Assembly: GCA_964586655.1 (NCBI GenBank)
Contig: CAZPGY010000009.1
Span: 1-64,000 of the forward strand
Length of the DNA: 64,000 bases
From: JAJYSO01 sp964586655
Lineage (GTDB): Bacteria; Bacteroidota; Bacteroidia; Flavobacteriales; Flavobacteriaceae
Reading direction: 5' to 3'
A model generated the notes under the pieces. It was not told where the DNA came from. It ran no database searches and worked only from the letters and a program-made list of their open reading frames with translations. Both the position numbers and the translations under genes were made by a program. Below, piece after piece: positions 8,370-16,539 of this stretch. Position 1 is the stretch's first letter. Each line of letters opens with the position of its first letter.

Positions 8370-10634
8370 ATGAAATTACCTTTGCGAACCTCTTTTTTTG
8401 CTTGCTTCATTATGCTATTCAGTTTTTCAGGTTTTGGGCAGTCTTTATGGACAGAAGTGTCTCGGGCTGACTTGGAAGGCCAAACCTTGGCATATCGCAA
8501 CAGCACTCCTCAGAATTATACGCTATATCAGCTCAATACAACTTTGCTTAAGGAATTATTAACCCAGGCTCCTCCACGTTTTTCAGGAGCAACCGGTATT
8601 TTACTTAATATACCAAATGCAAGAGGAAAGCTTCAATCTTTTCGGGTTTATGAAGCCTCGGTGATGGAGGCCGAATTGCAGCATAAATATTCTCAAATCC
8701 GGTCTTATGCCGCTCAAGGTATCACCGACCCAACCGCAGTAGTTCGGTTTAGTGTTTCCCCCTTTGGCGTGCATTGGGCAATACATTCAGCCGATCAGCC
8801 CACAATTTATATAGATCCATATACCCAAACCGGTTCATATTATATCTTGTACGATGTCAATCAACTTCCTGCCCCTGATTATGGTTTCGTGTGTGCTGTT
8901 GAGGATTCCATGATCATTTGGGAAAAGGAAGAAACTTTGCCTCATACGGAATTAGCTGCGCAGAATGGGGGAGTGCTCAAAGAATTTAAGTTGGCATTAG
9001 CTTGTACGCATCAATATGCACAATATCATTTGAACAATCAGGGCATAAGTCCCGGAGCCACTGACGGGGTTAAAAAATCGGCGGTGCTTGCTGAAATGAA
9101 TACTGCCCTCACGCGCATTAACGCGGTTTATGAAACAGATTTTGGGATAAGTTTAAATTTGGTTAACAACAATGATGCCCTCATTTTCTTGCAGGCGGCC
9201 ACTGATCCGTATACTAATAATGATTTGGGGGCTATGTTGGGGCAAAATCAAGTAGTATGTGACAGTTTGATAGGAACCAATAACTACGATTTGGGGCATG
9301 TATTCTCAGCGGCCAATGTAGGAGGATTGGCCTATGTAGGAGTGATTTGTAATAACTATTACAAAGCGCAAGGCGGTACCGGACTGTCCAATCCGATTTC
9401 AGATTATTTTTATGTCAATTATGTTTCTCATGAACTGGGGCATCAATTTGGTGCCAATCACACTTTTAGTGGAAACAATGGGGGTTGTGGCGGTAATGGC
9501 AATTTTGCTACCGCTGTGGAACCGGGCAGTGGTTCTACCATTATGAGTTATGCCGGAATCTGTGCCGGACAAAATATACAAGGACAGTCTGATGATTATT
9601 TTAATGCTGTCAGTATTGCAGAAGTGTGGGTTTATCTCAACCTCTATGGAAACTATTGTGCCCAAATAACGAGCACCAATAATATGGCGCCGGTTGCAGA
9701 TGCAGGCTTAGATTACGTTATTCCTAAATCCACTCCCTTTGTGTTGCAAGGAACGGCGACTCATCCCGATGGAGATGGACAAACCTATACTTGGGAGGAA
9801 ACGGATGCGAGCTTAAATGCCTCACAACCGCCAATAAGCACCAATGCTGAAGGGCCTTTGTTTCGTTCCCTACCGCCTCAAACGACTGCAAAACGGTATC
9901 TCCCAAGACTTTCTACTGTTTTGGCGGGAAATTTGGCCAATACCTGGGAGGTGTTGCCTTCCATAGCCCGCAATCTCAATTTTCGATTTACGGTTCGTGA
10001 CAACCATGCCGGTGGAGGAGCTGTAGATTATGATGATATGTCTATAAGCGTTGCCGGAAATGCCGGTCCTTTTAAAGTGACTTCTCAAAATAGTCCCGTG
10101 GTTTGGAATACTCCTACGGTGACCCTTACTTGGGCGGTGGCCAATACGCAGCTCGCTCCGGTTAGTTGTAATACGGTAGATATTTTTTTCTCTTCAGACG
10201 GCGGTCAGAGTTTTACCGATACGCTTGCACTGAATGTTCCCAATACCGGTAGCGTTACTGTCAATACCCCCACAGAAAGCACCTCTCAAGGTCGAATTAT
10301 GATTAAAGGATCAGACAATATTTTTTTTGACATCAATGATGCGGCTATAGAAGTGACTGAAAACATGAGCGTAGCCACTCAAAGTCTAAAAGATTTTTCG
10401 GTTTACCCCAATCCTTCGGCAGGTGTTTTTAATGTTAAATTCTCAAGTCTGCAAACCGAGGAAGTGGAAGTGAGCATTTATAACCTACAGGGAAAACGTA
10501 CTTGGTATAAAGCTTATGATAACATAAATGCGGAACAGCTTCAGCTCAATCTTCATGATTTACAACCCGGAATGTATTTTATTATTTTCGAAAGCAACTT
10601 GAAAAAGGCAGTTCAAAAGATTATTGTTGAATGA
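8370..10634 (+). CDS. Secreted metzincin zinc metalloprotease (reprolysin-like, M12B) with T9SS sorting domain
   Basis: A 754-residue exported protease. It has a signal peptide (to about residue 23, GFGQ), a propeptide-like region (about 25-200) and a catalytic domain. The zinc site is HELGHQFGANH (HExxHxxGxxH, starting near residue 354) and the Met-turn is STIMSYAGIC (near residue 390). Two immunoglobulin/PKD-like segments follow (ADAGLDYVIPK; VVWNTPTVTLTWAVANT). The C-terminal about 75 residues are a T9SS type A sorting domain (SVYPNPSAGVFNVKF, IYNLQGK, PGMYFIIFES, KIIVE). It stands alone with its own promoter. This architecture (propeptide, M12B-like domain, Ig domains, Por tail) is common in flavobacteria and is thought to digest extracellular protein; the natural substrate is unknown. 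Confidence 0.9.
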   Translation: MKLPLRTSFFACFIMLFSFSGFGQSLWTEVSRADLEGQTLAYRNSTPQNYTLYQLNTTLLKELLTQAPPRFSGATGILLNIPNARGKLQSFRVYEASVMEAELQHKYSQIRSYAAQGITDPTAVVRFSVSPFGVHWAIHSADQPTIYIDPYTQTGSYYILYDVNQLPAPDYGFVCAVEDSMIIWEKEETLPHTELAAQNGGVLKEFKLALACTHQYAQYHLNNQGISPGATDGVKKSAVLAEMNTALTRINAVYETDFGISLNLVNNNDALIFLQAATDPYTNNDLGAMLGQNQVVCDSLIGTNNYDLGHVFSAANVGGLAYVGVICNNYYKAQGGTGLSNPISDYFYVNYVSHELGHQFGANHTFSGNNGGCGGNGNFATAVEPGSGSTIMSYAGICAGQNIQGQSDDYFNAVSIAEVWVYLNLYGNYCAQITSTNNMAPVADAGLDYVIPKSTPFVLQGTATHPDGDGQTYTWEETDASLNASQPPISTNAEGPLFRSLPPQTTAKRYLPRLSTVLAGNLANTWEVLPSIARNLNFRFTVRDNHAGGGAVDYDDMSISVAGNAGPFKVTSQNSPVVWNTPTVTLTWAVANTQLAPVSCNTVDIFFSSDGGQSFTDTLALNVPNTGSVTVNTPTESTSQGRIMIKGSDNIFFDINDAAIEVTENMSVATQSLKDFSVYPNPSAGVFNVKFSSLQTEEVEVSIYNLQGKRTWYKAYDNINAEQLQLNLHDLQPGMYFIIFESNLKKAVQKIIVE

Positions 10635-10791
10635 AGGTGAGGGTAGTGGTATGGTTGTCAACTGATAACCGACGCTTGTATGCAGAGTGATAATTAGGTA
10701 TGAACTGTGCTTAAAAACAAACTTTAGGGACATAATTTTCGTATTATTTCCAAGAAGAAGGGTAATGTTTATCTGTTAACATTTTTCTATA

Positions 10792-10823
10792 TTGCCCTAT
10801 AAAGGAATAATTTTGTATCTTTA
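10792..10823 (+). promoter_or_regulatory. Candidate promoter of the toxin-antitoxin operon
   Basis: TTG (10792-10794), a 21-nt spacer, then TATCTTTA (10816-10823), which differs from TAnnTTTG only in the last base. It lies 17 bp upstream of the antitoxin ATG, as expected for an autoregulated operon. Confidence 0.5.
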
Positions 10824-10840
10824 GTAAAAATCTGGAAAGT

Positions 10841-11086
10841 ATGGAAATAACACTTTCAATAAAAAACAAGAAACAACTTCGGGAAATTGAAAATATAGTT
10901 CACCGAATGGGAATTTCTATTTTAAATAAAAGAGGGGAACAATTTAAAAATAAAGAAAAAAGAAAGGAAAAAGCGTGGACCGCAATCAGGGAATTACAAA
11001 GGATTAATGCTTTTTCAGGAATTGATGATCCTGTAAAATGGCAGGATGAACAACGTAAAGATCGAAATATAGGGTGGGATGACTAA
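10841..11086 (+). CDS. Putative antitoxin of a VapBC-type pair
   Basis: An 81-residue, highly charged protein (many Lys/Arg/Glu, no Cys). Its stop codon overlaps the start of the PIN-domain gene by 8 bp, the usual order and coupling for an antitoxin. The N-terminus (MEITLSIKNKKQLREIENIV) is a predicted strand plus helix. The C-terminus has the pattern DPVKWQDEQRKDRNIGWDD, which resembles C-terminal toxin-wrapping tails seen next to PIN toxins in Bacteroidota. I do not see a classical AbrB or RHH DNA-binding motif, so the antitoxin call rests mostly on context. It is preceded by its own promoter. Confidence 0.65.
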   Translation: MEITLSIKNKKQLREIENIVHRMGISILNKRGEQFKNKEKRKEKAWTAIRELQRINAFSGIDDPVKWQDEQRKDRNIGWDD

Positions 11087-11447
11087 AATATTAATGGATT
11101 CTAATATTATAATAGGAATCATCAAAAATCGGTTTCTCCTTGCCAAAGTAACTTCTTATGAAGCCATAATTTCAGAGGTTACCCGACTTGAGATACTTGG
11201 GTATCACAAAATAAAGCAACAGGAAGAGTTCCTCATTTTAAAATTTATTAAAAATATTGATAGCATCTTGATTTCTAAAACAATCATAGATGTAGCCATA
11301 GAATTACGTAAAGAAAAATCGATGAGTATCGGAGATGCTATTATCGCGGCTACTGCGATACAAGAAGAGATTCCACTTCTTACCGCTAATGCTAAAGATT
11401 TCAAACACGTTAAAGAACTTGATTTATTCCCCATGGACGAGATTTAA
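11079..11447 (+). CDS. PIN-domain ribonuclease toxin, VapC-like
   Basis: A 122-residue PIN-domain protein. The acidic residues of the metal site are visible in order: D7 (ILMDSNIII), E in TRLEILGY (near residue 38), D in MSIGDAIIAATA (near residue 83), and the closing LLTANAKDFKHV. This is the classical VapC layout, and such toxins cleave tRNA or other RNA until bound by the antitoxin. It overlaps the upstream small gene by 8 bp, so the two are translationally coupled. The pair is followed 17 bp later by a decayed cas1, suggesting an accessory hot spot. Confidence 0.85.
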   Translation: MTKILMDSNIIIGIIKNRFLLAKVTSYEAIISEVTRLEILGYHKIKQQEEFLILKFIKNIDSILISKTIIDVAIELRKEKSMSIGDAIIAATAIQEEIPLLTANAKDFKHVKELDLFPMDEI

Positions 11448-11464
11448 AAAGCTACTTATTTATT

Positions 11465-11745
11465 GTGCAAATTTTCATCAACACCTACGGCACTTACATT
11501 CACGTAAAAGACGAAATGTTTGAAATCAAAGTTCCCGAAAAGGAAAAAGATTCGACCAAAGTGAATCATATTGCCGCCCATAAAATCACTTCTTTTGTGA
11601 TGAGTAAAGGAGCCGCTTTAAACACGGATGCCATCGCATTTAAAACACAATATTGATATTGTAATAGTTAACAGTTTAGAAAATCCTATGGGCCGATTTT
11701 TGGTATAGTAAATTGGAAGTACTTTAAAAATATACAAAATTTGGG
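11465..11745 (+). pseudogene. cas1: Degraded cas1 fragment (CRISPR adaptation integrase)
   Basis: Frame 1 starts at GTG 11465 and encodes a Cas1-like N-terminus (FINTYGTYIHVKDEMFEIKV, then AAHKITSFVMSKGAALNTDA), stopping at 11656. The similarity resumes in another frame as HNIDIVIVNSLENPMGRF, then in a third as WYSKL (11701-11715), and again after one missing base as GSTLKI. This matches the order NNIDIvf..G.P.GRFWhSKLGSttKI of Cas1 proteins. There are at least three frameshifts, and the catalytic Glu/His/Asp half is missing, so it is non-functional. No cas2, effector genes or CRISPR array were seen nearby. Basis: motif order read directly; family identity from knowledge of Cas1. Confidence 0.75.
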
Positions 11746-11814
11746 CTTTTAAACCTAATCCACAGACAAATAGGATTGAAATTTTTGGGTCGCGATAATA
11801 TTTCTCCTTTTCTC

Positions 11815-12345
11815 TTATCTATCTTTTAAATTGTACACTAAAATTATTGCCAAAATCCTTATGGCCGATATGTCTTTATTAAAAGTGAACAAAATGTCGG
11901 AATTATAGGTGGAATCTCCCTCATAAATTTTTCCGTTTTTTAGGGTTAGAATCACATCAGAACGGTAGGTAGAGTTGCCGCGATATGCTTTGTTGTTTTT
12001 TAGGGTTAATAAAATATCAGAGTTATAGGTAGAATTGCCGCGATATATTTTATTGTCTTTTAGGGTCAATAGGATATCAGAGTTGTAGGTAGAATTTCCG
12101 CGATATACTTTATTGTTTTTTAAAGTTAATAGAATATCAGAATTATAGGTAGAATTGCCGCGGTATACTTTATTGTTTTTTAAGGTTAATAAGAGGTCAG
12201 AATTATAGGTGGAATTGCCCTTATAAATATATTGTTGTGAAAATCCGGTAAAACATATAAACAACGATAATGATATGGTGAACAAGGATAAGAATCCCCT
12301 GTTTGGCGTTGCATTGTCTTTTACATCAGTCGAACTTTTCTGCAT
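11815..12345 (-). CDS. Secreted protein of six tandem 20-residue repeats, function unknown
   Basis: A 176-residue protein. An N-terminal stretch of about 36 residues contains a hydrophobic signal-like core (LSLFTISLSLFICFTGFSQ). Residues 41-160 are exactly six units of the type YRGNSTYNSDILLTLKNNKV. A short hydrophobic tail follows (AIRILAIILVYNLKDR). Each unit looks like two or three short beta strands, so a beta-propeller or beta-flower-like fold is likely. The units are nearly identical in protein and DNA, implying recent expansion. Similar GNSTYxSD repeats occur in uncharacterised bacterial proteins; I cannot assign a function. It is a single-gene unit with no obvious partner. Confidence 0.7.
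   Translation of the reverse strand: MQKSSTDVKDNATPNRGFLSLFTISLSLFICFTGFSQQYIYKGNSTYNSDLLLTLKNNKVYRGNSTYNSDILLTLKNNKVYRGNSTYNSDILLTLKDNKIYRGNSTYNSDILLTLKNNKAYRGNSTYRSDVILTLKNGKIYEGDSTYNSDILFTFNKDISAIRILAIILVYNLKDR
11866..12225 (-). repeat. Six tandem 60-bp coding repeats
   Basis: Six 60-bp units in phase with codons, encoding the GNSTYNSD repeats. The central four units differ by only a few bases, so replication slippage could change the copy number. Confidence 0.85.
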
Positions 12346-12568
12346 GGTATATAAAATTTGTGGATTTTTTTATGCACATCCCCCTTTTGATTTTTTTTTA
12401 AAAATTTTATCCAATTTAAATGAATTCCGGGTTAACATTGCATGGAATTATCCAATAAAAGTGTCAACCAAAATCAGGACAATACAGGGTTCTTCCGACG
12501 GTTCCGGCATTACCCTTGTTAAATTGTTTTCATAGGAGGAAGGGTATAATACTTCCTCAAAAACTACT

Positions 12569-13522
12569 TTATTTCTTGGGCTGTTTCGGGGTTCGCTTGG
12601 GCTGCTTCGGGGTTTGTTTGAATTGTTGGTCGGGGTCGAAGAGTTTGACATCTTGTTGGTGGAAATCTAAACGATAGGAAACTCCTAAACCGGCTTGCCA
12701 TCGGCTGGGTGTGTCTTTAAAATTGACCAACCCGGAAATATCAATCTGAATGTCTTTGGTCAGTAAAAAGGCACCGCCAAACCTAAACAAATCGTCACTG
12801 TAAAAATCATTTTTAATGCTTTGATATTCTATAAACAGGGAAGCACGTCTACTAATGGTGCCCGTTAGTGTGAAAATCCCTACATAACGTTTGTGTTCCT
12901 CGGTGAGTCGATCGGCAATAAAATTCATGACAAACACAAAAGGCCCCCAGTTGTGTTGGGTGATTAACGCAAGTTTGGGGCTAAACATTGGACGGCCTTC
13001 ACCATAAAAGGGATAACCGATAGGCTGATTGCCAAAGTTGAGGTTGACACCAGCATACACCGCAACTGCCGGAATGAGCTTCCACCATTTGAAGGAGTGG
13101 TTTGCTTTCCAACTGTATAGGTTGGGCTTGTCAAAATAATGAGCCCGATATGGATCATAAATAAGATATTTGAGTCCCAGTGCATTGGATTTAAAATTGC
13201 TAAATTCATAAGATTCTTGCACGCCACCCCGCATAAGCTGTTGTTGAACACTGAGGAAATCGCCACGCCAATTGATTTCCAGCTGAGGAAGTATGCCATA
13301 CCGCAATTGAAAGTCTACGCCATAGCGGTCAGAATTTCTGTTGAGCAAGGCGTGTTCATCTTTACCAAAATGACCGCCAATTTCCAATTGCACTACCTTA
13401 CGACCAACGGCAAAACCGCCTTGAGAAGCGCCCGGACGATTGGAATTGATGATTTCGGTATACTGCGCTTGCACCTGATAGCAACATAAAAGAGAGAGGA
13501 AAAATAAACTTGCCTTTTTCAT
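12569..13522 (-). CDS. Outer-membrane beta-barrel protein, phenol-degradation MetA/transporter-like
   Basis: About 317 residues from the chosen start MKKASLFFLSLLCCYQVQAQ, a clear signal peptide. An in-frame ATG seven codons upstream is rejected because a -7 promoter element (13541-13548) overlaps it. The body alternates aromatic and small residues in strand-length blocks (SNRPGASQGGFAVG, FVMNFIADRLT, WQAGLGVSYRLDF), resembling the MetA-pathway/DUF-type outer-membrane barrels annotated simply as transporters. The C-terminus ends in a low-complexity basic tail (KQTPKQPKRTPKQPKK) after the last strand, which is odd for a barrel. Nothing nearby suggests a substrate. Confidence 0.65.
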   Translation of the reverse strand: MKKASLFFLSLLCCYQVQAQYTEIINSNRPGASQGGFAVGRKVVQLEIGGHFGKDEHALLNRNSDRYGVDFQLRYGILPQLEINWRGDFLSVQQQLMRGGVQESYEFSNFKSNALGLKYLIYDPYRAHYFDKPNLYSWKANHSFKWWKLIPAVAVYAGVNLNFGNQPIGYPFYGEGRPMFSPKLALITQHNWGPFVFVMNFIADRLTEEHKRYVGIFTLTGTISRRASLFIEYQSIKNDFYSDDLFRFGGAFLLTKDIQIDISGLVNFKDTPSRWQAGLGVSYRLDFHQQDVKLFDPDQQFKQTPKQPKRTPKQPKK

Positions 13523-13540
13523 AAGATGGATTTCTGTAGC

Positions 13541-13548
13541 CAAAAGTA
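13541..13548 (-). promoter_or_regulatory. Candidate -7 element for the barrel gene
   Basis: TACTTTTG on the minus strand matches TAnnTTTG, 18 bp before the ATG at 13522. It decides the start, because the longer reading frame would begin inside it. Confidence 0.45.
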
Positions 13549-13750
13549 CATAAAAATTTTTGTATTGAAGATTTCAAAAAATTGTAATAAAAAAGGATTA
13601 AATATTTCGAAAGGGAACTGGCAAACTACATTTCTTGAGAGCTATTACCAATTTTTATAGAAAGGAAGGGTATATTTTATGTTTTTTACAACTTTTTTAC
13701 GTTGAGGATTTGATAGTTTTGCTGAAATCGTTTTTTAACCGACAGCCGCT

Positions 13751-14011
13751 ATGGAAGGAATTTGGAAATTTTTAGTTCTCTTTTTCGTTATTTATGTGAT
13801 CGTAAAACTTGTTTTGAAATATTACGGAAAAGCCATTATGCGGTTTGTTTTGCGGAAAATAGGCAAGCGTGTGGAACGAAAGTTTAGAGAAGCCAAAGGA
13901 TTTGATGAAGCTCGAGAAACCGGCAAGACAACTATAACCCACAAACCCCAAGCGCGTCAATCGATTAATAAAGAGGTAGGGGAGTATATTGATTACGAAG
14001 AAATTGATTAG
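13751..14011 (+). CDS. DUF4834 family small membrane protein
   Basis: An 86-residue protein with one N-terminal transmembrane helix (FLVLFFVIYVIVKLVL) followed by a basic region and an acidic tail ending EVGEYIDYEEID. This layout is typical of the DUF4834 proteins of Bacteroidota. It is 32 bp upstream of the YfhO-like gene on the same strand, an arrangement I believe recurs in the phylum, so the two may be cotranscribed. Function is unknown. A TAGTTTTG -7-like element lies at 13714-13721. Confidence 0.8.
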   Translation: MEGIWKFLVLFFVIYVIVKLVLKYYGKAIMRFVLRKIGKRVERKFREAKGFDEARETGKTTITHKPQARQSINKEVGEYIDYEEID

Positions 14012-14043
14012 ATTTACCCCTTTCGGAATAAACCAATTTATCG

Positions 14044-16515
14044 ATGACTTTTGACTATAAAAAAATTTTACCCCACCTCATTGTTGTCCTGATTTTTATT
14101 ATCGCCTCCTTGGCCTATTTTAGCCCTGTCTTGAAGGGGAAAGTAATGAGACAGGGGGATATCATTCAGTATAAAGGGATGTCACATCAATTGTGGGATT
14201 TTAGAAAACAGCACCCCGGCAAAAAAACTTTTTGGATGCAAAATGCTTTTGGCGGGATGCCGACTTATACCGTGAGTCGTAGTAATCTGCCACACAACTT
14301 TCTAACCGATATTTATAAAGTTATAAACTTCTTACCCAAACCTGCAAATCACCTGTTCCTATTTTTTGTTGGGCTTTATATTCTTTTCTTGGTGATGAAA
14401 GTGGATTATAAATTGGCAACTATAGGGGCTTTGGCTATTGGTTTATCTACATGGTTTGTTATTTTATTAGGAGTCGGGCATATTACAAAAGCCCAGGCTA
14501 TTGCATATATGCCGGTTGTTATTGCAGGAGTGCTATCTATGTTTAAACGGAAATATTTCTGGGGGGGGATTATATTAATGATTGGACTTTCACTGGAGAT
14601 ATATGCTTACCATTATCAAATCACTTATTATCTCCTTTATATAGTGATAATAATAGGCTTAGTTCATTTATATTCTGCTATTAAAAATAAACAATTGTCA
14701 ACTTTCTTTAAGTCGGTTGGGCTTATGCTCATACCGGTCGCTTTAGCAGTGGCTGCTAATGGTATGAATTTGATAACTACGAGTCGATATGCAGATTTTA
14801 GTATGCGTTCGCCTACAGGATTAACCATAAATTCTGAGGGGGAAGGAACTACTAAAAAATCTACAGGGATGAGTTATGATTATATTACGACTTTTAGCTA
14901 CGGTATTTCTGAAACGATGAATTTATTTATTCCCGATTTTGTTGGCGGAGCCAGCGTTGAAGCTTTGGGGAAAGATTCTCATACTTTTAAATTTTTGACA
15001 CAGCAAAAAGGGGTGTCGGCATTTCGCGCTCAAAAATTTTTGCAACATGCGCCAACTTATTGGGGAGATCAGCCCTATGTGGCAGCGCCGAGTTATATTG
15101 GTGCAACGATAATATTTTTGTTTATCTTGGCACTCTTTCTGGTGCGGGAACGGCGATTGAAAACCTGGGTTGTCATTGCTTGCATTGTAGGGATCATTCT
15201 TTCCTGGGGGCGTCATGTCGAACCCATCACGCGGTTTTTTATTGATTATGTTCCGTTTTATGATAAGTTCAGGGCGGTTTCCATGATTCAGGTTATTCCC
15301 GATATGTTGGTCCCATTTTTTGGATTTTATGGGTTGTCCAAACTATTTTCTGATAAATTAAACCGGAAAACTAAACTATATGCCCTGAAATGGGCAACGA
15401 TTATTGCCGGCGGTATTTGTGTGTTTTTTCTCTTATTTAAAACTCTACTCTTTGATTTCTCCGGCCGTCTGGATATGCGATATGTCAAAATGGTTGGTCC
15501 CGGTTTTATCGAGGCGCTCAAACAGGATCGTATCGCCATGTTTAATGCCAGTACCATTCGAACTTTGGTGTTTGTATTGTTTTCCGCCGGTTTTATCTGG
15601 GCTTATATTAGCCGGAAAATACGCAAGAGATGGTTGATAGGTGCTTTAATCCTCCTTGTCGTCGTAGATTTGGTTGGAGTTGATAGGGATTATGTCAATA
15701 ATGATGATTTTGAAGTTAAAATGGCTAATGCTTCTAAACCATTTGTGCCTAATGCCGCAGATAAACAAATCATGAAGGATAAGGGGCATTATCGTGTTCT
15801 GGATCTATCGGTAGACAATCCTATGAGTTCTGCCAGAGCCTCATATTTTCATAACTCCATTGGGGGATACAGTAGTGCCAAACCCGGTCGGTATCAAGAA
15901 TTGCTTAGTTTTTATCGCGGCGATAGTCTTTACCGAGTTATCCTCAATATGTTGAATACCAAATATTTTATTGTTAAAAACAATGGGAATATTATGGCCA
16001 AGAAAAATCCGGCTGCTTTTGGTAATGTCTGGTTTGTCAATCAGGTCAAATTTGTCAATTCGGTTAATGCTGAAATGCTTGCCATGAACAAGGTAAACTT
16101 ACAAACAACGGCTGTGGTCAATACAGAATTTAAAGATTTGGTGCCTAAAACGCATTTTAAAAGCAGCCCGGAGGATCAAATTACGTTAACCCATTTTCAA
16201 CCCAATAAACTGGTCTATCAATACACTTTGGCACATAATCGTCTGGCAGTATTTTCAGAGAATTACTATCCCTATGGTTGGCAAATTCATATTGACGGGA
16301 AACCGGTAGATATGGCACGTGCCGACTATACTTTGCGAGCGGTCTATCTCCCGGCGGGATCGCATACCATCACGTTCAAATTTTATCCGGATGTGTTGAA
16401 AATTGGCGGCATTGTTAATACGATTATTGGGCTGTTAATGGCTGTATTGGTTATTGGTGGAATTGTCTTTATTGTTCTTAAAAAAAAGAAACAGTATTCT
16501 AATCATGCCGATTAA
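14044..16515 (+). CDS. YfhO family polytopic membrane protein
   Basis: An 823-residue protein with about a dozen hydrophobic helices, starting with LIVVLIFIIASLAYF near the N-terminus and ending with VLVIGGIVFIVL before a Lys-rich tail. Conserved YfhO-like segments include the early loop QGDIIQYKGM and the late periplasmic domain with NYYPYGWQIHIDGKPV and YLPAGSHTITFKFYPD. YfhO proteins have a GT-C-like fold and are implicated in glycosylation of cell-envelope polymers in Gram-positives. Its place beside a polyol-phosphate transferase and glycosyltransferases fits that idea, but its role here is inferred. Confidence 0.85.
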   Translation: MTFDYKKILPHLIVVLIFIIASLAYFSPVLKGKVMRQGDIIQYKGMSHQLWDFRKQHPGKKTFWMQNAFGGMPTYTVSRSNLPHNFLTDIYKVINFLPKPANHLFLFFVGLYILFLVMKVDYKLATIGALAIGLSTWFVILLGVGHITKAQAIAYMPVVIAGVLSMFKRKYFWGGIILMIGLSLEIYAYHYQITYYLLYIVIIIGLVHLYSAIKNKQLSTFFKSVGLMLIPVALAVAANGMNLITTSRYADFSMRSPTGLTINSEGEGTTKKSTGMSYDYITTFSYGISETMNLFIPDFVGGASVEALGKDSHTFKFLTQQKGVSAFRAQKFLQHAPTYWGDQPYVAAPSYIGATIIFLFILALFLVRERRLKTWVVIACIVGIILSWGRHVEPITRFFIDYVPFYDKFRAVSMIQVIPDMLVPFFGFYGLSKLFSDKLNRKTKLYALKWATIIAGGICVFFLLFKTLLFDFSGRLDMRYVKMVGPGFIEALKQDRIAMFNASTIRTLVFVLFSAGFIWAYISRKIRKRWLIGALILLVVVDLVGVDRDYVNNDDFEVKMANASKPFVPNAADKQIMKDKGHYRVLDLSVDNPMSSARASYFHNSIGGYSSAKPGRYQELLSFYRGDSLYRVILNMLNTKYFIVKNNGNIMAKKNPAAFGNVWFVNQVKFVNSVNAEMLAMNKVNLQTTAVVNTEFKDLVPKTHFKSSPEDQITLTHFQPNKLVYQYTLAHNRLAVFSENYYPYGWQIHIDGKPVDMARADYTLRAVYLPAGSHTITFKFYPDVLKIGGIVNTIIGLLMAVLVIGGIVFIVLKKKKQYSNHAD

Positions 16516-16539
16516 ACCGCGATAACGAATGGCCTAAAA

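Noticed and set aside
11866..12225. 60-bp tandem repeats as a CRISPR array
   Set aside because: The repeats have no spacers, keep codon phase and encode a regular protein repeat behind a signal peptide.
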